From assembly GCF_023006505.1 (NCBI RefSeq), contig NZ_JALBGV010000031.1, forward strand, positions 1-63,071: DNA of 63,071 nucleotides, given 5' to 3'. The stretch comes from Neorhizobium sp. SHOUNA12A. Lineage in GTDB: Bacteria; Pseudomonadota; Alphaproteobacteria; Rhizobiales; Rhizobiaceae. The notes under the pieces are model-generated. The model made no database searches and had not been told where the DNA came from. It saw only the letters and a program-made list of their open reading frames with translations. Below are positions 1 through 8,535 of the stretch, one piece after another. The first letter of the stretch is position 1, and every line of letters begins with the position of its first letter. The translations under genes and the position numbers were made by a program.

Positions 1-1184
1 GCTGCGCCTTCCATCCGCGCTGCCGCTTCGCGGTCGAGCGATGCCGCGCGGACGTGCCGAAGCTGGAGGTGCTAGTGCCCGGTCATTCCGCCGCCTGCTG
101 GGTGAGCGCGGCCACTGGCATGCCTGTCGTGCCGGAAGAAGACGATCTTGTGCGCAAGGCCCGGCGGACTCTTTCGGTCGAGCCTGTCCTGCGGATCGAG
201 AACCTCAGGACGGACGTCAACCGCGGTTCGGGGTCGTTCTTTTCCAAGGCCAAGCCGATCTTTGCGGTGGACGGCGTATCGCTCGAAATCCGGCCCGGAG
301 AAACGCTCGGTCTTGTCGGTGAATCCGGCTGCGGCAAGTCCACGCTGTCGCGCACCATCGTCGGCATCAATCCGGTCGCCGAGGGCCGGATCACGGTCGC
401 CGGCCGCGATGTCAGTGCGATGGATCAGGAGGATCGCGACACGATCACCAGAACCATCCAATATGTCTTCCAGGACCCATTCGCCTCGCTCAATCCGCGC
501 CGCAGCATCGCCCAGTCGCTCGGTGAAGCGCTGGGCGTCGCCGGCATCCGCGGCGAGAAGGCGCGGCAGCGCTCGGTGGAATTGCTGCTGCGGGTCGGGC
601 TGAACGAGGATTTCCTCGAACGTTACCCTTACGAGCTTTCCGGCGGCCAGCGCCAGCGCGTCGGCATTGCACGAGCGCTCGCCACCGAGCCGAAGCTTCT
701 GATCTGCGACGAGCCGGTCTCGGCGCTCGACGTCTCGATCCAGGCGCAGATCATCAACCTCCTGGAGGAACTGCGCGACGAACTCGGGCTCGGTTACCTG
801 TTCATCGCTCACGACCTTTCGGTGGTGCGCCACATCAGCGATAATGTCGCGGTGATGTATCTTGGCAAGATCGTCGAGCTTGGCACGGCCGAACAGGTCT
901 ACGGCTCTCCGCAGCATCCCTATACGGCGGCGCTGATTTCCTCGACGCCGGAACCGGTGCTCGACGCGCCGCAGGAGAAGATCGTACTTGCCGGCGATAT
1001 GCCGAGCCCCGCCAATCCGCCGAGCGGCTGCCGTTTCCGCACCCGCTGTCCGATTGGGCCGGAGTATTTTCCGGAGCGGGAAATCTGTTCCACCAGTTCG
1101 CCAAGCCTCCAGGAAACTGGTACCGGACAGAAGGCTGCCTGTCATTTTGTGGGCACGCCTTTGCAGATCCGGACGGGGAGATGA
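1..1184 (+). CDS. Fused double-ATPase peptide-type ABC transporter ATP-binding protein (5' end outside window)
   Basis: Energises import of peptides or other solutes through a DppBC/OppBC-type permease. The reading frame is open from the first bases. Before the complete ATPase it encodes a Cys-rich tail (CAFHPRCRF, then RCRAD), the typical C-terminus of a DppD/OppD ATPase, and it runs without a stop into a second, OppF-like ATPase. That domain has Walker A GESGCGKST, signature LSGGQRQR, Walker B LLICDEP and a second Cys-rich oligopeptide tail (GCRFRTRC). A GTG at 54 is therefore not a true start; the protein is a tandem-ATPase fusion of the GsiA/YejF type. Its stop overlaps the next start (ATGA). 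Linkage to a sulfatase suggests uptake of a sulfated compound, which is inference. Confidence 0.88.
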   Translation, partial: CAFHPRCRFAVERCRADVPKLEVLVPGHSAACWVSAATGMPVVPEEDDLVRKARRTLSVEPVLRIENLRTDVNRGSGSFFSKAKPIFAVDGVSLEIRPGETLGLVGESGCGKSTLSRTIVGINPVAEGRITVAGRDVSAMDQEDRDTITRTIQYVFQDPFASLNPRRSIAQSLGEALGVAGIRGEKARQRSVELLLRVGLNEDFLERYPYELSGGQRQRVGIARALATEPKLLICDEPVSALDVSIQAQIINLLEELRDELGLGYLFIAHDLSVVRHISDNVAVMYLGKIVELGTAEQVYGSPQHPYTAALISSTPEPVLDAPQEKIVLAGDMPSPANPPSGCRFRTRCPIGPEYFPEREICSTSSPSLQETGTGQKAACHFVGTPLQIRTGR

Positions 1185-1843
1185 GGTCGAGCATGGAGAA
1201 GAAAGAGACGCGCAGAAGTCCAAAGGGAGACAGCAGGCGGCGGGCGATCCTGGATTCGGCGCTGCGGCTTTTCTCCGAACGCGGCTTCAACTCCGCCAGC
1301 ATTGCCGATATTGCCGCCGACGTCGGCATGACGCAGGCCGGCATGCTGCATCATTTTCCGTCGAAGGCCGCATTGCTTCTGGCAGTGCTGCAGGAGCGCG
1401 AGGAGCGAAACCAGAAGGCCAAATCGGAGAGTTTAGAGCGTGGTTTCGACTATTTAAGCACATTTCTACGCACGCTTCATACCAACGAACGAACACCAAT
1501 TCTTGTACAGCTTTTTGCGATTCTTTCCGCCGAAAGCATCGTTCAGGATCATCCGGCCCACGACTGGTTTGTCGAGCGGTATCGAGAGGTGGCGGCCTCC
1601 ATGACCAGTGAGCTAGCGGCGGTTTTCGATCAGAGTAAGCTTCCAGCCGGAATGACCCTCGAAACACTCGCCCGCTGGATTATCGCGGTAGCCGATGGCG
1701 TGCGGCTCCAGTGGCTTCTGGATCCGACGGCTGTCAGCCGCGAGACGTCAATGATCCAGTTCTTCACCATCCTCCGCCCCTATATGCGAGACCCGGATAT
1801 GCACATTTCGCTCGACGAACCGAGCCGAGAAAAACGCCGATGA
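1181..1843 (+). CDS. TetR family transcriptional regulator
   Basis: A 220-residue TetR-type repressor. The N-terminal helix-turn-helix is clear: [14 protein letters not shown], then [20 protein letters not shown], at about residues 22-60. The rest is the helical ligand-binding and dimerisation domain. The ATG at 1181 overlaps the stop of the ABC gene; a second in-frame ATG at 1193 is also possible. Its own stop overlaps the ATG of the FGE-like gene (ATGA at 1840), so it sits inside the transporter-sulfatase operon. It probably senses the transported ligand and controls this operon. No palindromic operator can be assigned because the operon promoter lies outside the window. Confidence 0.9.
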   Translation: MRSSMEKKETRRSPKGDSRRRAILDSALRLFSERGFNSASIADIAADVGMTQAGMLHHFPSKAALLLAVLQEREERNQKAKSESLERGFDYLSTFLRTLHTNERTPILVQLFAILSAESIVQDHPAHDWFVERYREVAASMTSELAAVFDQSKLPAGMTLETLARWIIAVADGVRLQWLLDPTAVSRETSMIQFFTILRPYMRDPDMHISLDEPSREKRR

Positions 1844-2553
1844 CCGACGCGGTTCCCGCTGGAAATGCCCGCTGCTGCTCCACTTCGCGCGAGCGGGAAG
1901 GGGAGGCCATGCCGGCCGAGGCAAACCCGCAGACTTCCGGCGCACGCCCGATTCACCGGGAAGCGTCGCTGCCCGGCGGTACTTTCCTGATGGGCGATCA
2001 TTTCGGTGAAGGTTATGCGCCGGATGGCGAGGCGCCCGTTCACGAGGTGTCGCTCGGCCCGTTCGCCATGGACACGACATGCGTGACGGTCGCGCAGTTT
2101 TCGGCCTTCGCAAAGGCGAGGGGATATCGGAAGGAGGCGGAGCGCTACGGCGATTCGAGCGTTTTCCGCCTCGCCGTCGCAGCCGACCGACCTGATATTC
2201 TCGGATATCACGACACGCCCTGGTGGCTCACCGTGTGGGGTGCGGACTGGCGCCATCCGTTCGGGCCGCTGTCCGGTATCGAGGGCCTGATGGATCACCC
2301 GGTCGTGCATGTCAGCCATGCCGATGCGCTTGCCTATTGCGAATGGGCCGGGCGCCGTCTGCCGACCGAAGCGGAGTGGGAATATGCCGCTAGAGGCGGT
2401 CTCGCGGGCAAACGGTTCCCCTGGGGCGGCGGCTCCTATCTCTGTCACGCCTCCTACTGCCACCGTTACCGGGTGGCGGCGCGCAGTTCCAGTACGCCGG
2501 GCTCCTCAAACTGCAATCTCGGCTTTCGAACCGTTTCCCGCCGATTTTCATAG
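1840..2553 (+). CDS. Formylglycine-generating enzyme (SUMF1/FGE) homologue with an internal deletion
   Basis: FGE oxidises the active-site Cys of type I sulfatases to formylglycine. Family landmarks visible are the start of the fold ([10 protein letters not shown]), the [13 protein letters not shown] block and the Cu-binding cysteines in [11 protein letters not shown], followed by RYRVAARSS and NLGFR. At about 2424 the chain jumps from KRFPWG directly to GGSYLC. In the family these are separated by roughly 80 residues that include the NVWEW motif. The ORF stays in frame, giving 237 residues against the usual 290-320. The start at 1840 is chosen for its ATGA overlap with the TetR stop; ATG 1909 is an alternative. 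Activity is doubtful, although both catalytic cysteines remain. Confidence 0.82.
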   Translation: MTDAVPAGNARCCSTSREREGEAMPAEANPQTSGARPIHREASLPGGTFLMGDHFGEGYAPDGEAPVHEVSLGPFAMDTTCVTVAQFSAFAKARGYRKEAERYGDSSVFRLAVAADRPDILGYHDTPWWLTVWGADWRHPFGPLSGIEGLMDHPVVHVSHADALAYCEWAGRRLPTEAEWEYAARGGLAGKRFPWGGGSYLCHASYCHRYRVAARSSSTPGSSNCNLGFRTVSRRFS

Positions 2554-2577
2554 CGCATAAGGACAGGACGTACCGAT

Positions 2578-4365
2578 TTGAAAGCGATCATGATCATGTT
2601 CGACACCCTCAATCGCCGGTTTCTGCCTGCCTATGGTGCCGACTGGAATCACCTTCCCAATTTCCGCCGCCTGCAGGAGCGCACTGTCACCTTCGACAAT
2701 TGTTATGGCGGCAGCATGCCCTGCATGCCGGCCCGCCGCGAACTCCATACCGGCCGATACAATTTCCTGCACCGCTCCTGGGGGCCGCTGGAGCCCTTCG
2801 ACGATTCGATGCCGGAAATGCTGCGAACCAGCGGGGTCTATACCCATCTCGTCACCGATCATCAGCATTATTGGGAGGATGGCGGCGCCACCTATCACAA
2901 TCGCTACAGCAGCTACGAATTCTGCCGCGGCCAGGAAGGCGATCGTTGGAAAGGCCATGTCGGCGAGCCGCTGATCCCTGCGACCGCAAGCTGGCGGTCC
3001 GGCAGTCTCTGGCGGCAGGACTGGGTAAACCGCCAGTACATGACCGACATCGCCGATCATCCGCAGACGAAGACCTTCGATGCGGGCGTCGAGTTCATCA
3101 AGGCTAATCACGCCGAGGATCGCTGGTTCCTGCAGGTTGAATGTTTCGATCCGCACGAACCCTTCTTCAGCTACGACCGCCACAAGGAACGGTATCCGCA
3201 CGACTACGACGGCCCGCATTTCGACTGGCCGGACTACCGGGCCGTGACCGAAAAGCCGGGGGAAGTCGAACATGCGCGGATGGAATATGCAGCGCTGCTC
3301 AGCATGTGCGACGACAGCCTCGGCCGCGTGCTGGATGCGATGGACGAATATGGACTGTGGGACGATACGATGCTGATCGTCTGCACCGACCACGGACTGC
3401 TGCTCGGCGAGCGCGGGTGGTGGGGCAAGAACGTGCAGCCCTGGTATGAGGAAAACATCCACACGCCGCTGTTCGTCTGGGATCCGCGCCTGCATGTTAA
3501 GGACGAGCGGCGTTCGAGCCTGGTCCAGACGATCGATTTCGGTCCGACGCTTCTCGATTTCTTCGGGGTAACCCCGACGGAGGATATGCAGGGTAGGCCT
3601 CTGTCCGGCGTCATTTCTACCGACGAGCAGGTCCGTGAAGCCGGCCTGTTCGGCAGTCATGGCGGGCATGTCTGCATTACCGACGGGCGTTACGTCTATA
3701 TGCGGGCCTGCGTGACCCCCGAAAACCAGCCGCTCGAGCAATATACGCTGATGCCGACCCATATGGACCACCGCTTCGCACCGGGCGAACTCAAGGATAT
3801 CTCGCTTGCCGGACCGTTTCCCTTCACCAAGCAGGTGCAGGTCATGCGGCTTCCGGCCAAGGCGCTTGGCAATCCGTATATATTTGGAACGCTGCTCTTC
3901 GATCTCCAAACCGATCCCGAACAACAGAAACCTCTTCGCGATGAAGAGGTCGAAACGCGCATGGCGAACCTCCTCGTCGCAGCCATGCGCGCCAATCACA
4001 CGCCGGCCTCGCAGTTCGAACGACTTGGCCTGCCCCTGGTGGGCGCCGTCGGTCCCGAGCATCTGCTGATCGACCGGCAATGGGCGCAGGTCAAGAATGG
4101 CGAGCGGCTGTCACAGCGCAACGATGACAGTTCAAGCTACCACCGTTGCGTCAGATTAACGCTAAACGAGGTTGTTAAGGACGTCCGGCTCTCGGCGGCG
4201 TTCAGGACGATTTTCGGATTGGATTTGTCATCTACAGTGCTCGATCGTTTCGGCCATCTGACCCCATGGCAGCTTTCGTTCTTGATGCCGAACGTCACTT
4301 CAGACATGCTCCGTGTTTTTGATGCCATCCCTGCCGAATGGTCGAGCGCTGGAGCTTTGCCATGA
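2578..4365 (+). CDS. Type I (Cys-type) sulfatase, alkaline phosphatase superfamily
   Basis: Hydrolyses a sulfate ester (possibly a phosphonate or phosphate ester) of unknown identity. The 595-residue protein begins with a metal-binding strand (MIMFDTLN) and carries the sulfatase signature CMPAR with Cys49, the residue converted to formylglycine, followed by LHTGR. A second metal-binding TDHG motif lies near residues 270-273, followed by a Lys (WWGKN). The TTG start at 2578 is chosen because MKAIMIMFD matches family N-termini and AAGGACAGG lies upstream; ATG 2590 would cut the first strand. No signal peptide is seen, so it is probably cytoplasmic and acts on imported substrate. The gene follows the FGE homologue by 24 bases. 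Confidence 0.9.
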   Translation: MKAIMIMFDTLNRRFLPAYGADWNHLPNFRRLQERTVTFDNCYGGSMPCMPARRELHTGRYNFLHRSWGPLEPFDDSMPEMLRTSGVYTHLVTDHQHYWEDGGATYHNRYSSYEFCRGQEGDRWKGHVGEPLIPATASWRSGSLWRQDWVNRQYMTDIADHPQTKTFDAGVEFIKANHAEDRWFLQVECFDPHEPFFSYDRHKERYPHDYDGPHFDWPDYRAVTEKPGEVEHARMEYAALLSMCDDSLGRVLDAMDEYGLWDDTMLIVCTDHGLLLGERGWWGKNVQPWYEENIHTPLFVWDPRLHVKDERRSSLVQTIDFGPTLLDFFGVTPTEDMQGRPLSGVISTDEQVREAGLFGSHGGHVCITDGRYVYMRACVTPENQPLEQYTLMPTHMDHRFAPGELKDISLAGPFPFTKQVQVMRLPAKALGNPYIFGTLLFDLQTDPEQQKPLRDEEVETRMANLLVAAMRANHTPASQFERLGLPLVGAVGPEHLLIDRQWAQVKNGERLSQRNDDSSSYHRCVRLTLNEVVKDVRLSAAFRTIFGLDLSSTVLDRFGHLTPWQLSFLMPNVTSDMLRVFDAIPAEWSSAGALP

Positions 4366-4622
4366 TTGTTCCTGTTTGAGTCTTTGTGTCGCTTGGCGGC
4401 TAATCGTGAGAATGCGCCCGTTCGAGTGGTTCTTGGCATTTAATTTGAGATGTGCCGCCCGGGTTCCGCAGTGACCAATCCGTGGCCCGGTCGCATGATC
4501 GCGCCGATGCGCTGGGCAGGCACGGGATGCCAGCCTCGACACCATTTTTGATGGCAGGCTGGTGTCGGTCCACCCTTACCCAACTCCGGGACTTGAGGAT
4601 TGAATGTTCCAAAACGGATTAA

Positions 4623-6209
4623 TCATCGCCGCTGATTGGCGCTGATTTCCAAACCGACAATGTATGCCGCCGTTAGAATCGGACCGAGCGAGCCACCGTG
4701 GCCGGGATATCCTTTTCCGAATATACTTGCTGCAACATTCCCGCACGCAAAAAGTCCTTCAATCGCGGATCCGTCATCACGAACGACGCTACCGCGAGAT
4801 TTCGTCTTCAACCCGCCCTTTGTGCCATTGTTTCCTGGTAGAACTTCAACTGCGTAGAGGGGAGCAACATCGAGCTTCCCCAGGCATGGATTTGGGGCGT
4901 GGCCAGAATCTCCATAATAAAGACCATGAACGTCCTCACCGCGTGCGAAATCTGGATCATGGCCCTCGCGAGCATACTGATTGAATCGTTCGACTGTTGC
5001 GGTTAGGCCTTCAACCGAAACGCCAAGCTTCTGAGCGAGTTCGGCCACCGAACCCGCACTGATCATCCATTCCGGTGCGGTTTGTTGCGGGGAAACGGAC
5101 GCGACGGGATAACGCGACTTGAAGGCGTCATCGAAAATAAGCCAGGCAGGCCTGTTTGGGTAAGAAAACGAGCCGGGATCAAAAGCGTTGAACGCCATAC
5201 CGAGGTCATTGTATGAGCTCGCTTCGTTCACGAAACGCTCGCCCTTCCGGTTGACCATAATGGAGCCTGGCAATGCCAGTTCACGCACCATGTTGCGTGT
5301 TAGTGGTTCTCCATCTAGGGCATCCCCCGGAATTCGATATGCAGCGGTCCACCATGCTTCAGTCATATTGGCCACTGCCGCGCCGGCCCGAAGACCAAAC
5401 CGCAGGCCGTCTCCCTCATTACCAGGCGGTGTGGTCGGTGCACTTGAAAATCCAGGCAGGTAAGCCGAGACGAGGGACGAATTCCACTCGAACCCGCCTG
5501 TGGAGAGGACAACACCCAGCCGGGCAGATGTTGAACCCGAAACGGTTTCGACTCCTAGACAGCGCTCTCCGTCGAACGATAAACCCGCGGCGGCTTCATT
5601 AAGGTGAAATTGAACACCACGTTTGGCGCATGCCTGCGCAAGTCCGGCGACCAGGGCTGCTCCTTGCGTGCGCATTCGACGCTTCTGACGGTCTTCGATG
5701 ATCTCTGATGGCAGACCTTTGCGGCTCTCGGACGATGTCACCGGCTGACGCAAGTGCGAAGACCGAAGCGTCTGAAATAGAGTCTCGTCCATTGCTGGCG
5801 CGAAAGGTAGCGGTTCGACCGATCGGCCGGAACGTGCGCCGGGCCAGCCGGGATGGTAGTCCGGGCGATCTACACTGAAGAAGCGCAGCTCCGAGTGTTT
5901 CTCCAGAAACAACAACATTTCAGGCCCGGTTTTTAGAAAATCGACCAGAAGGCTCTTGTCGATCTCGCCAAGGGTCAGTCGCGTCAGATAGGTGATACCG
6001 TCTGTCTCCAGGTCCTCAAAACCGGACTTTTGCATCACGTGGTTTTTTGGAATCCAGATGCCACCACCGGAAATCGCGGTGGTGCCACCGATTAGATGGG
6101 ACTTTTCGAAAACACCGACTGACAGGCCCTGAATTGCAGCTGAAAGCGCCGTGAGTAGACCTGCACCACCGCTACCAAGGACGACAACATCATATTCCGA
6201 CGGTTGCAT
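4623..6209 (-). CDS. FAD-dependent oxidoreductase, fumarate reductase/3-ketosteroid delta1-dehydrogenase family
   Basis: A 528-residue flavoprotein with an N-terminal Rossmann FAD motif (VVVLGSGGAGLLTALSAA), the GGTTAISGGGIWIPKN segment typical of KstD-like enzymes, and the C-terminal FAD-binding block GLFACGNVAASIFGKGYPG HGG (about residues 485-510). Relatives remove hydrogens next to a keto group in cyclic substrates or reduce enoates. Substrate unknown. It is the last gene of a minus-strand operon (permease, permease, GntR, flavoprotein), 4 bases after the GntR stop. Linkage to an SDR and an amino-acid transporter suggests the pair oxidises a cyclic imported compound (inference). The 257 bases between it and the sulfatase stop hold nothing recognised. 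Confidence 0.88.
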   Translation of the reverse strand: MQPSEYDVVVLGSGGAGLLTALSAAIQGLSVGVFEKSHLIGGTTAISGGGIWIPKNHVMQKSGFEDLETDGITYLTRLTLGEIDKSLLVDFLKTGPEMLLFLEKHSELRFFSVDRPDYHPGWPGARSGRSVEPLPFAPAMDETLFQTLRSSHLRQPVTSSESRKGLPSEIIEDRQKRRMRTQGAALVAGLAQACAKRGVQFHLNEAAAGLSFDGERCLGVETVSGSTSARLGVVLSTGGFEWNSSLVSAYLPGFSSAPTTPPGNEGDGLRFGLRAGAAVANMTEAWWTAAYRIPGDALDGEPLTRNMVRELALPGSIMVNRKGERFVNEASSYNDLGMAFNAFDPGSFSYPNRPAWLIFDDAFKSRYPVASVSPQQTAPEWMISAGSVAELAQKLGVSVEGLTATVERFNQYAREGHDPDFARGEDVHGLYYGDSGHAPNPCLGKLDVAPLYAVEVLPGNNGTKGGLKTKSRGSVVRDDGSAIEGLFACGNVAASIFGKGYPGHGGSLGPILTAAYIVGLEISANQRR

Positions 6210-6213
6210 ATGA

Positions 6214-6945
6214 CTATCCCTGCGATCTGCTTACTCGCCGATCATGGTTGTTGACCAGATTGCGGTGCGTTTCTGTGGTGAGCAGAATGATATTCGTGCG
6301 AACATGCGCTTCGATCTCGGCGGGAGATTTTTTGGCGATATAGGCCGCAATGATCCACTCGTGCCCTTGAAGCGTCGATTTCCCGCTATCCTTTCCAAGA
6401 GTATGCAAGATGGTCGCTTCCGTCCGAGGCTGGATGAAGCGATTGATCATCGCAATTCGCGATCTCAATTGCGCGATCTGCTCGACGATTGTTTCGTTCG
6501 GGCACCTCCGATTTATCACGGAGTGGAAGTCCAGGTTGCCCTGAGTCCATCCCGAAAGGTCGAAGGAAGCCAGCGCCTGTTCCATGCCCTCGTTGATTTT
6601 CTGAAGCTGCTTGATATCGCTGGCAGTAATCCTCGGCGCGGCGGCGCCGGTTACGTAGCCCTCAAGCAATGCCAGAAGTTCCATCTGCTCAGCCCAGAGA
6701 TCCGGATCGGCTCCAGCCACGATTGCGCCAGAGTTTTTGCTGAATATGATCAGGCCTTCTGCTTCCAACCGACGGATCGCCTCGCGCACCGGTACAGGGC
6801 TGATCGATAGCTCCTTCGCGAGTGTGTCAATTACAAGCCGCTGTTTGGGTGCATAGAGGCCGCGATCTATCCCAGCCTTGAGATAATCGTAAGCAAGTTG
6901 CTGTTTGCTTCTAGCTTCTGTGACGGGTGCCACCACCTTTGCCAT
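6214..6945 (-). CDS. GntR family (FadR/FCD subfamily) transcriptional regulator
   Basis: A 243-residue regulator. The N-terminal winged helix shows the GntR signature (YDYLKAGIDRGLY, then LAKELSISPVPVREAIRRLE), and the C-terminal FCD ligand domain follows (for example FHSVINRRCPN, then GHEWIIAAYIAKK). FCD regulators usually bind carboxylates and repress adjacent catabolic genes. It lies between the permease genes and the flavoprotein on the same strand. The palindrome ATCAGATTTGAT sits 32 bases upstream of its start, and ATCATATATGAT lies in the divergent promoter region of the permease and SDR genes. These suggest it controls both arms of this cassette. Confidence 0.93.
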   Translation of the reverse strand: MAKVVAPVTEARSKQQLAYDYLKAGIDRGLYAPKQRLVIDTLAKELSISPVPVREAIRRLEAEGLIIFSKNSGAIVAGADPDLWAEQMELLALLEGYVTGAAAPRITASDIKQLQKINEGMEQALASFDLSGWTQGNLDFHSVINRRCPNETIVEQIAQLRSRIAMINRFIQPRTEATILHTLGKDSGKSTLQGHEWIIAAYIAKKSPAEIEAHVRTNIILLTTETHRNLVNNHDRRVSRSQG

Positions 6946-6976
6946 GCGTCACTCTCCAACGGTGATCAAATTGAAA

Positions 6977-6988
6977 ATCAGATTTGAT
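6977..6988. promoter_or_regulatory. Candidate GntR operator ATCAGATTTGAT
   Basis: An interrupted palindrome ATCA-N4-TGAT lies just upstream of the GntR gene. The same ATCA-N4-TGAT pattern occurs at 8435-8446 in the other regulatory region of this cassette. The spacing and half-sites are compatible with FCD-type GntR binding sites. Assignment to this regulator is inference from position and repetition. Confidence 0.45.
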
Positions 6989-7029
6989 TTCCTTTTCGAC
7001 CTAATGACTTCGGGTGGTTTCGGCAAGTG

Positions 7030-7695
7030 CTAGTGCTTCCAGGCCAGTCGCTGCTCAAGGCTCATACTCAACCGCGACAGGACGAAGACAATCAGGATGA
7101 AGATCACCCCAACCGCCGTCAGATACTCGAACTGCTTGTAGGTGATCGATGCCTGGGCATTCGCCACATAGAGGATGTCTTTGACACCAATCACGCCCAC
7201 GATCGCGGAATCCTTCAAGATGACGATGAATTGGTTCAGAAGGAGTGGAATTGCAGTCCGTAGCGCCTGCGGCCAGATAATGATCGAGTTTGTTTTCCAG
7301 GGTGACAGACCCATTGCGGCGGCCGCTTCCCATTGCCCGCTATCAATGGTGAGCAACACGGACCGATAGATTTCTGCAACGTAAGCGGTATTCAGAAGTG
7401 TCAAGGATATGATAGCGGCTGTGATCGGATCCATTTTCCAGCCTGTTGCTCCGGCGAGGGCAAAATAGACGAGCAGAACGTAAACATATGGCGATAGCGA
7501 GCGGAAGACCTGGATGTAGAGAAACCCCATCGCTCGGATGGCAGCAGATTTGCTCCTGAGAAGGGATATCACTAGCCCTCCGAAGACCATTGAGAGTGCG
7601 AGCGAGACGATTGCGATCAGGAATGTGTAACGAAGCCCGTAGAGCATGTCGGGCAGGTGGTTGAGGACAACGTACCAGCTATTCATGAACTTCAA
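7030..7695 (-). CDS. Polar amino acid ABC transporter permease (HisM/GlnP type)
   Basis: A 221-residue inner-membrane permease of the PAAT family with about five hydrophobic helices. The EAAAMGLSPWKTNSIIIWPQALR stretch (given here only as a landmark) ending in IWPQALR is the conserved loop that contacts the ATPase. The start overlaps the end of the partner permease by 4 bases, as in translationally coupled heterodimers. Together with the second permease, the binding protein at 9370 and the ATPase at 10326 it makes a full importer split over two divergent operons. The substrate is probably an amino acid or a small amino or carboxylic compound. Confidence 0.93.
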   Translation of the reverse strand: MKFMNSWYVVLNHLPDMLYGLRYTFLIAIVSLALSMVFGGLVISLLRSKSAAIRAMGFLYIQVFRSLSPYVYVLLVYFALAGATGWKMDPITAAIISLTLLNTAYVAEIYRSVLLTIDSGQWEAAAAMGLSPWKTNSIIIWPQALRTAIPLLLNQFIVILKDSAIVGVIGVKDILYVANAQASITYKQFEYLTAVGVIFILIVFVLSRLSMSLEQRLAWKH

Positions 7696-8357
7696 GCCCC
7701 TTTGCCGTCATTGAGACGGTCTTCGACGACTTTGACCAGCAAAGATAAAACCAGCATCGTCGCGATGAGTAGGACGGCGACCGAGATATAGGCTTCGAAC
7801 GGCCTATATTGGTTGAGACTGATGTCCTGGGCCGTGAAGACGAGTTCCGGGACAGCGACCACTGCCGCGTAAGTCGCCGCTTTGAAGCAGATCACGAAGA
7901 CGTTCAGCAGGGGCGGGATCACGACCCGAATGACCTGTGGAAAAAGGATAGTGCGATTGATCCGGAGGTCGGAAAGACCGAGTGCCTTGCCGGCTTCAAT
8001 CTGACCGACGTCAATCGAATTATAACCGGTCCTGAAAATCTCGGAAGCAAATGCCGAGCTCATGATGGCGATGGCGATGATGATCGCCTGCGGCCCGGTC
8101 AAGGCCAGGCCGAACTTTGTTGCAAGTCCAAAGTAGATCCACAAAAGCAACAGATACATCGGCAGGCCCCGAACGATCTGCACGTACGTATAAGACACTG
8201 CGCGGGCGATTTTCGAGCGGGAGGCCGAGCCAAGATAGGAGATAAACCCGATAACACAGCCGAGCGCGAATCCCGCGAATGCGAAATAGAGATCATACCC
8301 TAATCCCCATAGGAACCGGGGCCATTGCGTCAGGATGATCGAGAAATCGAGGTTCAT
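7692..8357 (-). CDS. Polar amino acid ABC transporter permease (HisQ type)
   Basis: A second 221-residue PAAT permease, first gene of the minus-strand operon. It has the same helix pattern as its partner and the conserved ATPase-contact loop (IEAGKALGLSDLRINRTI, then FPQVIR). It faces the SDR gene across a 178-base divergent regulatory region that contains the palindrome ATCATATATGAT. It probably pairs with the neighbouring permease as a heterodimer. Specificity cannot be read from the sequence. Confidence 0.93.
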   Translation of the reverse strand: MNLDFSIILTQWPRFLWGLGYDLYFAFAGFALGCVIGFISYLGSASRSKIARAVSYTYVQIVRGLPMYLLLLWIYFGLATKFGLALTGPQAIIIAIAIMSSAFASEIFRTGYNSIDVGQIEAGKALGLSDLRINRTILFPQVIRVVIPPLLNVFVICFKAATYAAVVAVPELVFTAQDISLNQYRPFEAYISVAVLLIATMLVLSLLVKVVEDRLNDGKGA

Positions 8358-8434
8358 GACGTTCCCTTTTTCTTTACTCGGCTTCTTCTCCGGTACTGAC
8401 TCAATCGATAAACCCGAGCGCCAGCTTCGTCAAC

Positions 8435-8446
8435 ATCATATATGAT
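8435..8446. promoter_or_regulatory. Candidate operator ATCATATATGAT in the divergent promoter region
   Basis: A perfect 12-base palindrome in the AT-rich intergenic region between the permease (minus) and SDR (plus) genes. It shares the ATCA-N4-TGAT half-site arrangement with 6977-6988 ahead of the GntR gene, so it is a likely binding site of that regulator. It is placed to control both divergent transcripts. Confidence 0.5.
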
Positions 8447-8535
8447 TTCATATTGCAAGACAGATAGATTCAAGTCATAGATGTCAAAAAGCGGTCCCAA
8501 GCGGTCGCGAAAAAGCAAATAATGGAAAGTCAGAC

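Noticed and set aside
54..56. GTG as start of a stand-alone ATPase gene
   Set aside because: The frame is open to the window edge and encodes a DppD-type Cys-rich tail directly upstream, so the protein is a fusion that begins outside the window.
72..1223. Long minus-strand open frame opposite the ABC ATPase gene
   Set aside because: Arg/Asp-rich translation with no motif; it mirrors a GC-rich coding strand with clear ABC signatures.
2548..4080. 510-codon minus-strand frame opposite the sulfatase
   Set aside because: No family motif; the sulfatase signature and metal motifs are on the plus strand.
4366..4622. Small minus-strand frames between the sulfatase and flavoprotein genes
   Set aside because: No ribosome site, no motif and strong overlap with neighbouring gene ends.
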